Part shown: piece by piece, positions 15,776-24,439 of the stretch
Numbering within the stretch: position 1 is the first letter of the stretch
How the letters are laid out: each line of letters begins with the position of its first letter
Assembly (NCBI GenBank): GCA_017962445.1
Contig: JAGCVI010000026.1
Location: forward strand, 1-39,008
DNA length: 39,008 nt
DNA from: Bacteroidales bacterium
GTDB taxonomy: Bacteria; Bacteroidota; Bacteroidia; Bacteroidales; P3
Direction: 5' to 3'
Notes under the pieces: model-generated
Seen by the model: only the letters and a program-made list of their open reading frames with translations
The model's database searches: none
What the model was told of the DNA's origin: nothing
Made by a program: the position numbers and the translations under genes

Positions 15776-16369
15776 TTATGCTTTCGACTTGCTGCGAATG
15801 TGGTTGATAAGTGCCATCAGCAGGCCCAGGCAGAGGAATCCGCCGGGTGCTAGGATGAACAGCAGCATGCCGTCGGCTCCGCCCATGAAGCTCTTGCCGA
15901 AGAAACTGCCAGAGCCAAGTGCTTCACGCACAATGCCGAGCAATGTCAGTGCCCATGTAAAACCAAGGCCGATGAAGGTGCCGTCAATGAACGAATGCCA
16001 TACATTGTTCTTCGAAGCAAATGCCTCGGCGCGGCCAAGCACGATGCAGTTCACCACAATCAGCGGAATGAACAGGCCCAGCGACGCATAGAGATCGGGG
16101 ATGAAACCCTGCATGACCATCTGCACTATCGTAACAAAGGTGGCGATGACCACGATGAAACAGGGTATTCTGACTTTGTCGGGAATGACGCTCTTCAAAA
16201 GCGAAATAACAATGTTGCTCATCATCAGCACAAAGGTTGTGGCCAAACCCATGCAGAGGCCGTTGATGGCCGATGTTGTCGTTGCAAGGGTAGGGCACAT
16301 GCCGAGTATCAGAACCCAGGTCGGGTTTTCCTTGATAAGTCCGTTTTTTATGATTTCTGATGTTTTCAT
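15776..16369 (-). CDS. rnfE: Electron transport complex subunit RnfE
   Basis: A 197-aa inner-membrane protein with about six hydrophobic helices, the RnfE/NqrD family. Rnf couples electron flow from reduced ferredoxin to NAD with Na+ or H+ pumping. Family features: the start IKNGLIKENPTWVLILGMCPTLA with its conserved Cys (the two half-channel Cys residues of RnfA/RnfE bind an intramembrane iron-sulfur centre), and NCIVLGRAEAFASKN near residues 107-121. It is the last rnf gene here, 18 nt after rnfG; the homologous subunit gene rnfA does not follow it. Confidence 0.95.
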   Translation of the reverse strand: MKTSEIIKNGLIKENPTWVLILGMCPTLATTTSAINGLCMGLATTFVLMMSNIVISLLKSVIPDKVRIPCFIVVIATFVTIVQMVMQGFIPDLYASLGLFIPLIVVNCIVLGRAEAFASKNNVWHSFIDGTFIGLGFTWALTLLGIVREALGSGSFFGKSFMGGADGMLLFILAPGGFLCLGLLMALINHIRSKSKA

Positions 16370-16387
16370 CGTCTTTTTCCTCCTTGG

Positions 16388-16975
16388 TTATTGTTGATTG
16401 TAGGCATCGTATGCGTATGCTATCAGTCGGCAGAATGCTCGCGAGGTTATCGTCGAGCCGGTTATTGCGTCAACTTCGCCGCCGTCTTTCTTGACGGTTA
16501 TCTTGTTATTCTCGGGGTTCAGCCCTATCACTTTGCCTTTGCCGTCGGCTTGGAACCACTTGTCGGCCTTGGCACCCAGACCAGGGGTCTCCGACGATTC
16601 AAGTATCTCATATCCTGTGATGTTTCCCTCGGCATCAAAGCCTACCATGGCGGTGAGCTTTCCACCAAAGCCATTCTTGTCGAACGCCTGCACGGCCTTT
16701 CCAACCAGCACGCCATCCTTTCCGGTGGCGGTGTAGCGTGTCATTTCCTCTTCTCCCTTATCGGTCTTCACCTTGACGATATCGGTCTTCAGGTCGTATT
16801 CTTTGCCCTGAGGCAGCACCTTGGCAACGGCATTCTCTATCTTCTCTTTGTTCACTTTTTCAATAGGCCCTTTTGTTACGTTGTTCACCAAGGCCAGCGA
16901 CAAACTCGCCACCAACGCTATCAGCGTAAGCGACAAAAGCATGTTCTTCAATGTTGATTCTGCTTTCTTTGCCAT
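16388..16975 (-). CDS. rnfG: Electron transport complex subunit RnfG
   Basis: A 195-aa protein with one N-terminal membrane helix (~10-30) and a periplasmic FMN domain. The covalent flavin site is in DAITGSTITSRAF (~170-182), where a threonine carries FMN through a phosphodiester bond. The ETPGLGAKAD segment (~129-138) is also conserved in RnfG/NqrC. It lies 28 nt after rnfD and 18 nt before rnfE in the rnf operon. Confidence 0.95.
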   Translation of the reverse strand: MAKKAESTLKNMLLSLTLIALVASLSLALVNNVTKGPIEKVNKEKIENAVAKVLPQGKEYDLKTDIVKVKTDKGEEEMTRYTATGKDGVLVGKAVQAFDKNGFGGKLTAMVGFDAEGNITGYEILESSETPGLGAKADKWFQADGKGKVIGLNPENNKITVKKDGGEVDAITGSTITSRAFCRLIAYAYDAYNQQ

Positions 16976-17003
16976 AATTATCTCTTTTTCAAAAATTCAA
17001 CAA

Positions 17004-17966
17004 TCAGTTAGCAAAACGTTTGGGTTTGCACCAACGGTTCAGCAGCGGCGTCACCGAGTTCATCAGCAGGATGGCGAAGCTCACACCTTCAGGATACTGG
17101 CCCCATTTGCGGATGATGATGGTCAGCAGGCCGCAGCCGATACCGAATATCAATTGTCCGGTCTTGGTCATGGGCGATGTCACCATGTCTGTTGCCATGA
17201 AGCAGGCTCCCAGCATGATACCGCCGGTTAATATCGTCGACAACGGATCCATGTTGCCGCCCTTGTCGCACAGCCACAGTATTCCTGCAAATACAAACGC
17301 AGTGCCTATAAATGATACTGGAATGTGCCAGCTGATTATTTTTCTCCACATCAGGTAGAGGGCACCTATAAGGATGGCTAACGCCGAAACTTCACCCATC
17401 GAGCCGCCCATATGTCCAATGAAATACTGCATCACGTCGCCGGTGGCGCTGACTCCGCCTTCTTTGAACATGCCAAGCGGTGTGGCTCCCGTGGTTGCAT
17501 CGACTGACATGGAAAACAGGTTATCGCCAGGCTTCGGCCATGTGGTCATCTGCACAGGGAAGGAAATGAGCATGAACACACGTCCCACCAAAGCAGGGTT
17601 GAACGGGTTCTTGCCCAATCCGCCAAAGCTCATTTTGCCGATACCTATCGCCACAAGGGCTCCGATGGCCACCAACCAAATCATCTCGCGCGTGGCCGGT
17701 ACGTTGAAAGCCAGCAGGAGGCCCGTCACTATGGCCGAACCGTCACACACGGCTGACTTTGTCTTCATGATACACTTCTCAATAAGCCACTGGAACAGCA
17801 CGCAGCTTGCCACGGACACCACAGCTATGAGCAGCGCATTGATTCCGAAAAATGCTATGGCTACAATCAGTGACGGCACTAAAGCTAAATTTACGCGCCA
17901 CATGATTCTCTTTGTCGATTCGTCACTGTGCACATGTGGCGATCCCGAAACATTCAGCAATTTCAT
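17004..17966 (-). CDS. rnfD: Electron transport complex subunit RnfD
   Basis: A 320-aa inner-membrane protein of the RnfD/NqrB family with about nine or ten hydrophobic helices. SPHVHSDEST at the N-terminus and the flavin-binding SVDATTGATPLG (~148-159; covalent FMN on Thr in the TGAT motif) identify it. The NPFNPALVGR segment (~120-129) is typical. It lies 54 nt after rnfC and 28 nt before rnfG. Confidence 0.95.
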   Translation of the reverse strand: MKLLNVSGSPHVHSDESTKRIMWRVNLALVPSLIVAIAFFGINALLIAVVSVASCVLFQWLIEKCIMKTKSAVCDGSAIVTGLLLAFNVPATREMIWLVAIGALVAIGIGKMSFGGLGKNPFNPALVGRVFMLISFPVQMTTWPKPGDNLFSMSVDATTGATPLGMFKEGGVSATGDVMQYFIGHMGGSMGEVSALAILIGALYLMWRKIISWHIPVSFIGTAFVFAGILWLCDKGGNMDPLSTILTGGIMLGACFMATDMVTSPMTKTGQLIFGIGCGLLTIIIRKWGQYPEGVSFAILLMNSVTPLLNRWCKPKRFAN

Positions 17967-18020
17967 ATTGTATCTTTTTATTATTTATTCATTATTTATA
18001 TATAGCTCTCCGTCTTCCGT

Positions 18021-19352
18021 TTATTTCTTTTTTGCCATAAGAATTCCTCTGTAGAGGTTCTTTCCAAGACGGATTTCGTCGAGAAGCGGCTTGTTGGCTG
18101 GGCACGAGAAGAAACAGCAGCCGCACTCAATGCAGTCAAGTATGTTGTGGGCTCCGGCTTCCTCAATGCGGCCGTTCTTCACCAGCGACGAGAAAAGGTA
18201 GGGTTCCAATCCCATTGGGCATGCATGCATGCACTTGCCGCAGCGGATGCAGTTGCTCTCCTCGGCACGAGTGGCTTCGCTTTCGTCAATCACCAGGACA
18301 CTCGATGCTCCCTTGGTTGTCGGTGCATCAAGGTTGCTCACGGCTTTGCCCATCATCGGGCCTCCGCTGATGACCTTTCCTGTGGTCTCGGGCAGGCTTC
18401 CCATCGAATGGGCAATGATGTCGTTGTATGTCGTGCCGAAACGGACATGGTAGTTGTGCTGCTTGTCAAGTTTCTTGCCGGTGACGGTCAGGATGTTCTC
18501 CATCAACGGCTTGTTCTTCTGGATGGCCTCGTAGACGGCGTATGCCGTTCCAACATTGCTCACCACACACCCGACGTCGATAGGCAGCTTGCCCGACGGC
18601 ACGCGGCGGCCGGTGATGGCGTTGATAAGCTGTTTCTCGGCACCCTGCGGGTACTTCACCTTCAACGGCTCAACGATGATGCCTTGGAACTTTGCGGCCA
18701 TGGCTTTCATTACGGCTATAGGCTCGGGCTTGTTGTTCTCAATGCCAATGTAGGCGTTCGGCACACCCAGCGCCTTGCGCAGAATGCTTACACCTATGCA
18801 TATCTCCTCGGCATGCTCCATCATTACACGGTGGTCGGATGTCAAGTACGGCTCGCATTCTACAGCGTTTATTATCAGGTACTCGGCCTTCTTGTCGGGC
18901 GCGATGGAATACTTGATATGTGTCGGGAAAGTGGCACCGCCAAGTCCTACGACACCCATTTCCTTCAGCTTGTCGACAATCTGCTTGGGCTCGAGGTCGC
19001 ATTCTCTCTTGATGTCGGGGCTGCGGTCTATGCTCTCTTCCCATTCGTCGCCCTCTACCTTGATATAGATTGCAGGCTTGGCAAGTCCGAAAGCATCTTT
19101 ACAGGTGTCAATCTTCTGCACCGTGCCGCTGAACGGCGAGTGGACATTGGCACACATGAAGGCCTCAGCCTTGCCTATCAGCTGGCCTACCTTCACGGTG
19201 TCGCCCTTGGCAACACACGGCGTGGCGGGTGCACCAAGATGCTGGTTCATCAAAATAACAGCGGTTTCAGGCAACGGGAATTCTTCAATGACAGCCGTTG
19301 TCGATATCTTGTTTTCTTCAGGGTGGACACCACCCATTGCGAATGTCTTCAT
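18021..19352 (-). CDS. rnfC: Electron transport complex subunit RnfC
   Basis: A 443-aa peripheral subunit on the cytosolic side that binds NADH and FMN. GGVHPEENK opens the protein; the glycine-rich GVVGLGGATFPTHIK (~132-146) and AVECEPYLTSDH mark the flavin/NADH site. Two ferredoxin-type 4Fe-4S motifs are near the C-terminus (CIRCGKCMHACP and CIECGCCFFSCP, about 366-415). The length is close to the Bacteroidetes norm and lacks the long C-terminal repeats seen in Proteobacteria. It lies 19 nt after rnfB. Confidence 0.95.
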   Translation of the reverse strand: MKTFAMGGVHPEENKISTTAVIEEFPLPETAVILMNQHLGAPATPCVAKGDTVKVGQLIGKAEAFMCANVHSPFSGTVQKIDTCKDAFGLAKPAIYIKVEGDEWEESIDRSPDIKRECDLEPKQIVDKLKEMGVVGLGGATFPTHIKYSIAPDKKAEYLIINAVECEPYLTSDHRVMMEHAEEICIGVSILRKALGVPNAYIGIENNKPEPIAVMKAMAAKFQGIIVEPLKVKYPQGAEKQLINAITGRRVPSGKLPIDVGCVVSNVGTAYAVYEAIQKNKPLMENILTVTGKKLDKQHNYHVRFGTTYNDIIAHSMGSLPETTGKVISGGPMMGKAVSNLDAPTTKGASSVLVIDESEATRAEESNCIRCGKCMHACPMGLEPYLFSSLVKNGRIEEAGAHNILDCIECGCCFFSCPANKPLLDEIRLGKNLYRGILMAKKK

Positions 19353-19371
19353 TGTCTGTGGAATGGGGATT

Positions 19372-20274
19372 TTATTGGTTGTTGTTGGTTTCAGTTGCTG
19401 GCGTTGTCGCCGTCGGCTCTGCCGTTGCAGCTGCAGGGGGGGGGGCAGGGGCAGGCTTTGGCGGGAAGTTCACGGCGTGGATAGCACCGGTCGGGCACTC
19501 GGCAACACATTTGCGACACAGTTTGCAGACTTTGTAGTCTATGTATGCCACGTTGTTCTCAACGGTGATGGCTCCGAACGGACAGGTCTTGGCACATTTG
19601 CCGCAGCCAATGCATGCTGCCGTGCAGCTCTTGCGGGCGTCGGCTCCTTTTTCTTTGTTGCGGCAGGCTACATATACGCGACGGTTCTTCATGCCTTTGT
19701 TGCGCAATTCTATGATGCCGCGCGGACATGCCTTGACGCAGGCTCCGCAGGCAACGCATTTCTCCTCGTCAACAATAGGCAAACCGGTCTCTTTGTCCAT
19801 GGTCAGCGCGTCGAACTGGCATGCCCTGGTGCAGTTGCCCAGACCAAGGCAGCCGAACATGCAGCCGCTCTCTCCGCTGTAAAGACTGTTGGCAAAAGCG
19901 CAGTCCTGCAATCCGTCATAGTTGCTCTTGGCTTTGGCATTGGAGCAGCTTCCGTTGCAACGCACCACAGCCACCTGCGGCTCGCTCTCCTCGGGCGTGC
20001 AGCCCAGCAGCGCTGCCACCTTTTTGGCTACCTCGTCGCCACCGGCAGGACATTTCAATCCTTCCATGTTGCCTTGCTTTACAAAAGCCTCGGCCATGGC
20101 TCGGCAACCGGCCTTACCGCATCCACCGCAGTTTGCACCGGGAAGGACCTCGGCTATTTCATCGATAAGCGGGTCTTCAACCACCTTAAATTTCTGAGCT
20201 ACAAAGTAGAGCACCAATGCAAATATGGCACCCGTAATGCTTAAGACTAATACTGCAGACCAGATTCCTGTCAT
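19372..20274 (-). CDS. rnfB: Electron transport complex subunit RnfB with several 4Fe-4S clusters
   Basis: A 300-aa protein with one N-terminal membrane helix (~5-27) and a cytosolic iron-sulfur part. The Fe-S domain GANCGGCGKAGC (47-58) plus a later Cys is followed by several CxxCxxC...CP ferredoxin motifs (about 133-270: CVACGACVKACP, CIGCGKCAKTCP, CKLCRKCVAECP). It accepts electrons from ferredoxin. The C-terminal tail (~272-300) is low complexity Pro/Ala/Thr and includes a run of ten C (19436-19445 on the coding strand). It is the first gene of the rnf operon; a -7 element lies at 20323-20330. Confidence 0.95.
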   Translation of the reverse strand: MTGIWSAVLVLSITGAIFALVLYFVAQKFKVVEDPLIDEIAEVLPGANCGGCGKAGCRAMAEAFVKQGNMEGLKCPAGGDEVAKKVAALLGCTPEESEPQVAVVRCNGSCSNAKAKSNYDGLQDCAFANSLYSGESGCMFGCLGLGNCTRACQFDALTMDKETGLPIVDEEKCVACGACVKACPRGIIELRNKGMKNRRVYVACRNKEKGADARKSCTAACIGCGKCAKTCPFGAITVENNVAYIDYKVCKLCRKCVAECPTGAIHAVNFPPKPAPAPPPAAATAEPTATTPATETNNNQ

Positions 20275-20322
20275 AATTGTTGTTATTTAGTTTTTATGGT
20301 ATTGTTCTCTAATTATAAATTG

Positions 20323-20330
20323 CAAATTTA
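20323..20330 (-). promoter_or_regulatory. -7 promoter element of the rnf operon
   Basis: The minus strand reads TAAATTTG (TAnnTTTG), about 50 nt before the rnfB ATG. No clear -33 element is present. The remaining intergenic DNA (20331-20498) is very A/T-rich with no other feature. Confidence 0.5.
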
Positions 20331-20498
20331 CAATTTTTTTTATTTGTGAAAGCATTTTTTTTTGCCTGATACTAATGTGTTTATGTTAATATTCTGTGTT
20401 TTAGATATTTACTAGGTAAAATCTTTCATGATATTCTTTTACAACTACTTCTGAAATCGTCTTTTTTTATCATAAAAAAACAGAAATTTTATTTTTTT

Positions 20499-20529
20499 TT
20501 TGTCAATTGAAAAAATCTGCGTAATTTTG
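20499..20529 (+). promoter_or_regulatory. Promoter of the universal stress protein gene
   Basis: TTTG (20499-20502), a 19-nt spacer, and TAATTTTG (20522-20529) match both elements of the Bacteroidetes promoter at the expected spacing. Transcription would start near 20535, leaving a ~27-nt leader before the ATG at 20562. Confidence 0.8.
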
Positions 20530-20561
20530 TAGTCTCAATATCAACTAAAACAATCGCATTT

Positions 20562-21377
20562 ATGAACAATATTATCGTTGGATTTGACTTCTCTACGGGC
20601 TCGGCCAATGCTGTTGATTTGACTATCGATCTCGCCAATCGGTGGCAATCCGATATCCGTCTTGTTTATGTTAAGGAAAAGTCTGAAGACGAGGCTCCGA
20701 TTCGCGCCGAAATTGAACGCCGCAACGCTGGTGTGGCTCATCTCCTGAAAGGTGTTAAACTTGAATATGTTATCCGTGAGGGCAAGGTCTCTGAACAACT
20801 TGCAGCCCAGGCCGAGGAAGACGAGGCTCTTATGATTGTCGTCGGCACCCATGGTATGTCAGGGTTCGAGAGCAACTGGATTGGTAAAAATACTTACCGT
20901 ACAATCACTGATTCACCTGTGCCCGTTCTCTCTGTACGCGAGGATTTTAACTTCAAAAAGGACCTTGAACGCATTGTCGTCCCGCTCGACAGCACCACCG
21001 ACACTCGACAGAAGGTTCCGTTTGCTGCACGCATGGCCAAGACTTTTGGCTCGGAAATACATCTTCTTGGCTTGAATACGTCTGATTCCAAGGATATTAA
21101 GGCTCTTGTCAAAGGCTATGTAAAACAGGTCGAGACTTTCCTTGACAAATACAACGTCAAGCATGTCACCGAGTTTGTAGACGCACGTAAAAACCTTACT
21201 GTAACTACCCTCGAGTATGCTGACCGCATCAATGCCGACCTCATCGTCATCATGACGGAACAGGAAAAGGCTTTCACAAGCTGGCTCATGGGCAACTACG
21301 CCCAGCAGATGCTTCACCTTTCTAAGCACCCCATCCTCTCCATCCGTCCTGAACAGGTCAGCTCTCAGGCTCGATAA
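20562..21377 (+). CDS. Two-domain universal stress protein (UspA family)
   Basis: A 271-aa cytosolic protein of two fused Usp domains. Domain 1 (1-~142) has the start IIVGFDFSTGSANAV and the ATP-binding loop VVGTHGMSG...G (G-x2-G-x9-G, ~95-110). Domain 2 (~150-265) starts RIVVPLDSTTDTRQK, but its loop (MTEQEKAFTSWLMGN) has lost most of the glycines, so it may not bind nucleotide. Usp proteins support survival under starvation or stress; no specific activity can be assigned. The promoter is good, and the SPOR gene follows 20 nt downstream. Confidence 0.92.
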   Translation: MNNIIVGFDFSTGSANAVDLTIDLANRWQSDIRLVYVKEKSEDEAPIRAEIERRNAGVAHLLKGVKLEYVIREGKVSEQLAAQAEEDEALMIVVGTHGMSGFESNWIGKNTYRTITDSPVPVLSVREDFNFKKDLERIVVPLDSTTDTRQKVPFAARMAKTFGSEIHLLGLNTSDSKDIKALVKGYVKQVETFLDKYNVKHVTEFVDARKNLTVTTLEYADRINADLIVIMTEQEKAFTSWLMGNYAQQMLHLSKHPILSIRPEQVSSQAR

Positions 21378-21397
21378 ACTTATTTATTTTATTGTAG

Positions 21398-21853
21398 ATG
21401 AATTCATCCCTTTCCAAGATTCTTCTTGCGGTCTTGCTTTTTATGCCGCTTGTGCTCTCTGCCCAGAATAAAAAAGGAACGGTGGAGATTACTGGCGACA
21501 CTCAGGTCGGCGATTTGGTGAAAAAACACATCGAATTCAATGAGAAGATGCAGACTGTGCCGGGCTTTCGCATACAGATAGCCTCGCTCTCGGGCCCTAA
21601 TTCACGCAATCAGGCTTTCGACCTCAAACGCCGCTTCAAGGAGGAATACCCCGATGTCGAGGTTTATGTCTTTTTCACCGACCCGAACTTCCGTATCAAA
21701 GTCGGCGACTTTACAAGCAAACTCGATGCTTTCGTCTATATGAAGCTTATCAAGGACCGCTACCCTGGAATGATCGTCGAAGACAATGTCTATCCCATCC
21801 ACCTCGACTGGAGCGACCTTATCCCCGAAACTGACGAGGACGCAGGGAATTAA
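21398..21853 (+). CDS. Exported SPOR-domain protein
   Basis: A 151-aa protein with a signal peptide (MNSSLSKILLAVLLFMPLVLSA-Q). The C-terminal part (~57-135; GFRIQIASLSGPNSRNQAFD, FFTDPNFRIKVGDF, KLDAFVYMKLIKDRYPG) is a SPOR domain, which binds denuded peptidoglycan glycan strands at division or remodelling sites. There is no membrane anchor beyond the signal peptide, so it is a soluble periplasmic protein. It sits after usp and ends at a strong shared terminator. Confidence 0.88.
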   Translation: MNSSLSKILLAVLLFMPLVLSAQNKKGTVEITGDTQVGDLVKKHIEFNEKMQTVPGFRIQIASLSGPNSRNQAFDLKRRFKEEYPDVEVYVFFTDPNFRIKVGDFTSKLDAFVYMKLIKDRYPGMIVEDNVYPIHLDWSDLIPETDEDAGN

Positions 21854-21865
21854 GCAAATAAGCAT

Positions 21866-21903
21866 AAAAAAACAAGCCGCAGAATTCTGCGGCTTGTTTT
21901 TTT
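21866..21903. terminator. Bidirectional terminator between the SPOR gene and rpoD
   Basis: AACAAGCCGCAGA / TCTGCGGCTTGTT is an essentially perfect palindrome centred between 21884 and 21885, with an A-run on the left and a T-run on the right. It serves the converging SPOR gene (plus) and rpoD (minus). Confidence 0.92.
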
Positions 21904-21917
21904 CTATTCAATTGCTC

Positions 21918-22778
21918 TTAGAGATATGCAATAAGATGCTTGCTCTTTGAGCTGGATTTCAGTCGTTTCAGACCTTTTTCCTTGATTTGGCGGACGCGCT
22001 CGCGTGTCAGGCCGAATTTCATGGCTATCTCATCAAGACTCAATGAGTGCGGTATGCCGATTCCGAAATACATCCTGATAACATCGCGCTCAATCTCTGT
22101 GAGTGACGACAAAGCCCGCTCAATCTCCTGCGACAGCGACTCCTGCATCAGCGCCTCGTCGGTGGCAGGGGTGTCCTCGTTGGGCAGCACGTCGACATAG
22201 TTCACGTCGTCGTCGCCACCGAGTGGTGCGTCAATAGAGATATGACGGCTCGATATGTTCAATATGCTCTTGATTTTGTCTTCCGGAATGTCGAGCATTT
22301 CGGCCAACTCTTCTTCCGATGGCGGACGCTCCAGCTTCTGCTCCAGCTTTGATATCTCTTTTTTCAGCTTGTTCAATGCTCCAAGCTGGTTGGACGGCAG
22401 ACGTACAATGCGCGAGTTCTCGGCTATGGCCTGCAGTATCGACTGGCGAATCCACCACACGGCATACGAGATGAATTTGAATCCACGTGTCTCGTCGAAG
22501 CGCTTGGCGGCCTTTATCAGTCCCACATTACCCTCGTTGATGAGGTCGGGCAGGCTGAGACCTTGGTTCTGGTATTGCTTCGCAACCGACACCACAAAAC
22601 GCAGGTTGGCCTTCGTCAAGCGGTCAAGGGCGGCCTGATCGCCTGCCTTGATGCGCTGGGCCAGCTGAACCTCCTCCTCGGGAGTGAGCAGCTCCTCGCT
22701 GCAGATGTCCTGCAGGTACTTGTCAAGCGATTTGATGTCGCGGTTGGTGATGGAATGAGTAATCTTTAGCTGTCTCAT
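21918..22778 (-). CDS. rpoD: Primary RNA polymerase sigma factor RpoD (sigma A, Bacteroidetes type)
   Basis: A 286-aa sigma-70 factor. Region 1.2 at ~14-45 ([20 protein letters not shown]), region 2 at ~55-125 ([34 protein letters not shown]..., with core-binding and -10-reading residues; [15 protein letters not shown]), region 3 at ~130-210, and region 4 at ~222-282 ([15 protein letters not shown]..., helix-turn-helix [26 protein letters not shown]). The short length without the large region 1.1 is typical for the primary sigma of Bacteroidota, which recognises TTTG/TAnnTTTG promoters such as those listed here. It is transcribed divergently from ffh. Confidence 0.95.
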   Translation of the reverse strand: MRQLKITHSITNRDIKSLDKYLQDICSEELLTPEEEVQLAQRIKAGDQAALDRLTKANLRFVVSVAKQYQNQGLSLPDLINEGNVGLIKAAKRFDETRGFKFISYAVWWIRQSILQAIAENSRIVRLPSNQLGALNKLKKEISKLEQKLERPPSEEELAEMLDIPEDKIKSILNISSRHISIDAPLGGDDDVNYVDVLPNEDTPATDEALMQESLSQEIERALSSLTEIERDVIRMYFGIGIPHSLSLDEIAMKFGLTRERVRQIKEKGLKRLKSSSKSKHLIAYL

Positions 22779-22885
22779 ATATTGGTTTTAGTGATTACAT
22801 TTTTTTTTACGCTCTCATTAACGTCGTTTTGTGAAAAAAGTTTCATAAAATAGAAAAAAAACTTTAATAGTCGCCTTTTTTTTCT

Positions 22886-22893
22886 TACTTTTG
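22886..22893 (+). promoter_or_regulatory. -7 promoter element upstream of ffh
   Basis: TACTTTTG is an exact TAnnTTTG match, about 150 nt before the ffh ATG, implying a long leader. On the other strand CAAATATA at 22930-22937 gives TATATTTG, a candidate -7 for rpoD; the two would face away from each other with overlapping leaders. Neither has a clear -33 element. A possible stem (TCAGCA...TGCTGA, about 22970-22992) lies in the leader. Confidence 0.5.
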
Positions 22894-23042
22894 CAAGCTG
22901 TTACTTTGCGCTATATCAGCCGCCGTTGGCAAATATAGTGTCTGTAATTGTTTGAAATCAAGTTTGTTTTCAGCAGGCTTTGTTGTTGCTGAAGACATTT
23001 TTGAGTGTTTTGTTTTTGTAAAAAATAAAAAAATATAATAAT

Positions 23043-24365
23043 ATGTTCGAAAATATCAGCAGCAAGATTGAAAAAGCGTTGCACACTCTCCGTGGCAAAG
23101 GCTCAATCACCGACATCAACGTTGCCGAGACCGTCAAGGAAGTCCGTAAGGCTCTTCTCGATGCGGATGTCAGCTATCCCATAGCAAAGGAATTCACCGA
23201 CCGCGTCAAGCAGGAAGCTATGGGTCGCAACGTCATCCAGTCAATCGAACCGGGTCAGCTGATGGTTAAGATAGTCCATGAGGAACTCACCAAACTTATG
23301 GGTACCGAGGCTGTCGACATCAACATCAAGGGCAGCCCCGCCATCATCCTCATAGCTGGTCTTCAGGGTTCTGGTAAGACAACATTCAGCGCCAAGCTGG
23401 CTTATCACCTTAAAAACAAGAAATCTAAGAATGTCATGATGGTCGCCGGCGACGTCTACCGTCCTGCTGCTATCAACCAGTTGCAGGTACTCGGCGAACA
23501 GATAGGTGTGCCCGTCTATGCAGAACCCGGCGTCAACGACCCGGTGCGCATCGCCAAGGCTGCTCTTCAGGATGCCCGCCTGAAAGGTGTCAACGTACTC
23601 ATTGTCGATACCGCCGGTCGTCTTGCGGTCGACGAGCAGATGATGGACGAGATAGCCAACCTCAAGCAGGCTCTCCAACCGCAGGAGACTCTCTTTGTTG
23701 TCGACTCCATGACCGGTCAGGATGCCGTCAACACCGCCAAGGCATTCAATGAACGTATCGACTACGACGGAGTGGTGCTGACTAAACTCGATGGCGACAC
23801 CCGTGGCGGTGCTGCCCTCACAATCCGTTATACTGTCCAGAAACCTATCAAGTTCATCGGCGTGGGCGAAAAAATGGACGCTCTCGATGTGTTCCACCCC
23901 GACCGTATGGCAAACCGCATACTCGGCATGGGCGATGTGGTTTCACTCGTCGAGCGTGCCCAGGAACAGTACGACGAGGAAGAAGCACGCAAAATCCAGA
24001 AACGCCTTGTCAAGAACGAATACAACTACGAGGATTTCCTGTCGCAGATAGCTCAAATCAAGAAAATGGGTAATATGAAGGACCTCCTCGGCATGATACC
24101 TGGAATGGGCAAGTTGACCAAGGATGTGGAAATTGGCGACGATGCATTCAAGCCCATCGAGTCAATCATCGGCTCAATGACTCCATACGAGCGCCGCAAC
24201 CCATCGTGTATCAACGGAAGTCGCAAGCAGCGTATTGCTGCTGGTAGCGGCCGCACCATTCAGGAGGTCAACCGTCTTGTCAAGCAATTCGAGGACACCC
24301 GCAAAATGATGAAGGCCGTCTCCACTAAGGGCGGCAAAATACCCATGCTCAGAAAAAGAAGATAA
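23043..24365 (+). CDS. ffh: Signal recognition particle protein Ffh (SRP54)
   Basis: A 440-aa GTPase that binds 4.5S RNA and signal sequences and delivers ribosomes to FtsY. N domain 1-~95; G domain ~96-295 with P-loop GLQGSGKTT (106-114), DTAGR (189-193) and TKLDGD (247-252); M domain ~300-435, methionine-rich, with the RNA-binding segment INGSRKQRIAAGSG (family SxxRxxRIAxGSG). The length is normal. It has a ~150-nt leader and opens the long plus-strand run; folD follows 74 nt later. Confidence 0.97.
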   Translation: MFENISSKIEKALHTLRGKGSITDINVAETVKEVRKALLDADVSYPIAKEFTDRVKQEAMGRNVIQSIEPGQLMVKIVHEELTKLMGTEAVDINIKGSPAIILIAGLQGSGKTTFSAKLAYHLKNKKSKNVMMVAGDVYRPAAINQLQVLGEQIGVPVYAEPGVNDPVRIAKAALQDARLKGVNVLIVDTAGRLAVDEQMMDEIANLKQALQPQETLFVVDSMTGQDAVNTAKAFNERIDYDGVVLTKLDGDTRGGAALTIRYTVQKPIKFIGVGEKMDALDVFHPDRMANRILGMGDVVSLVERAQEQYDEEEARKIQKRLVKNEYNYEDFLSQIAQIKKMGNMKDLLGMIPGMGKLTKDVEIGDDAFKPIESIIGSMTPYERRNPSCINGSRKQRIAAGSGRTIQEVNRLVKQFEDTRKMMKAVSTKGGKIPMLRKRR

Positions 24366-24439
24366 GACCTGATCCCAAAGATACATAGGACCTGCAAATT
24401 TTTCCAATGTTTAATCTCTAAAACTTACAAACTCTCTAT

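Noticed and set aside
18147-20244. Two long plus-strand open frames (445 and 388 codons) over rnfC and rnfB
   Set aside because: They are antisense to well-identified rnf genes and arise from the lack of stop codons opposite GC-biased third positions; no domain, promoter or leader supports them.
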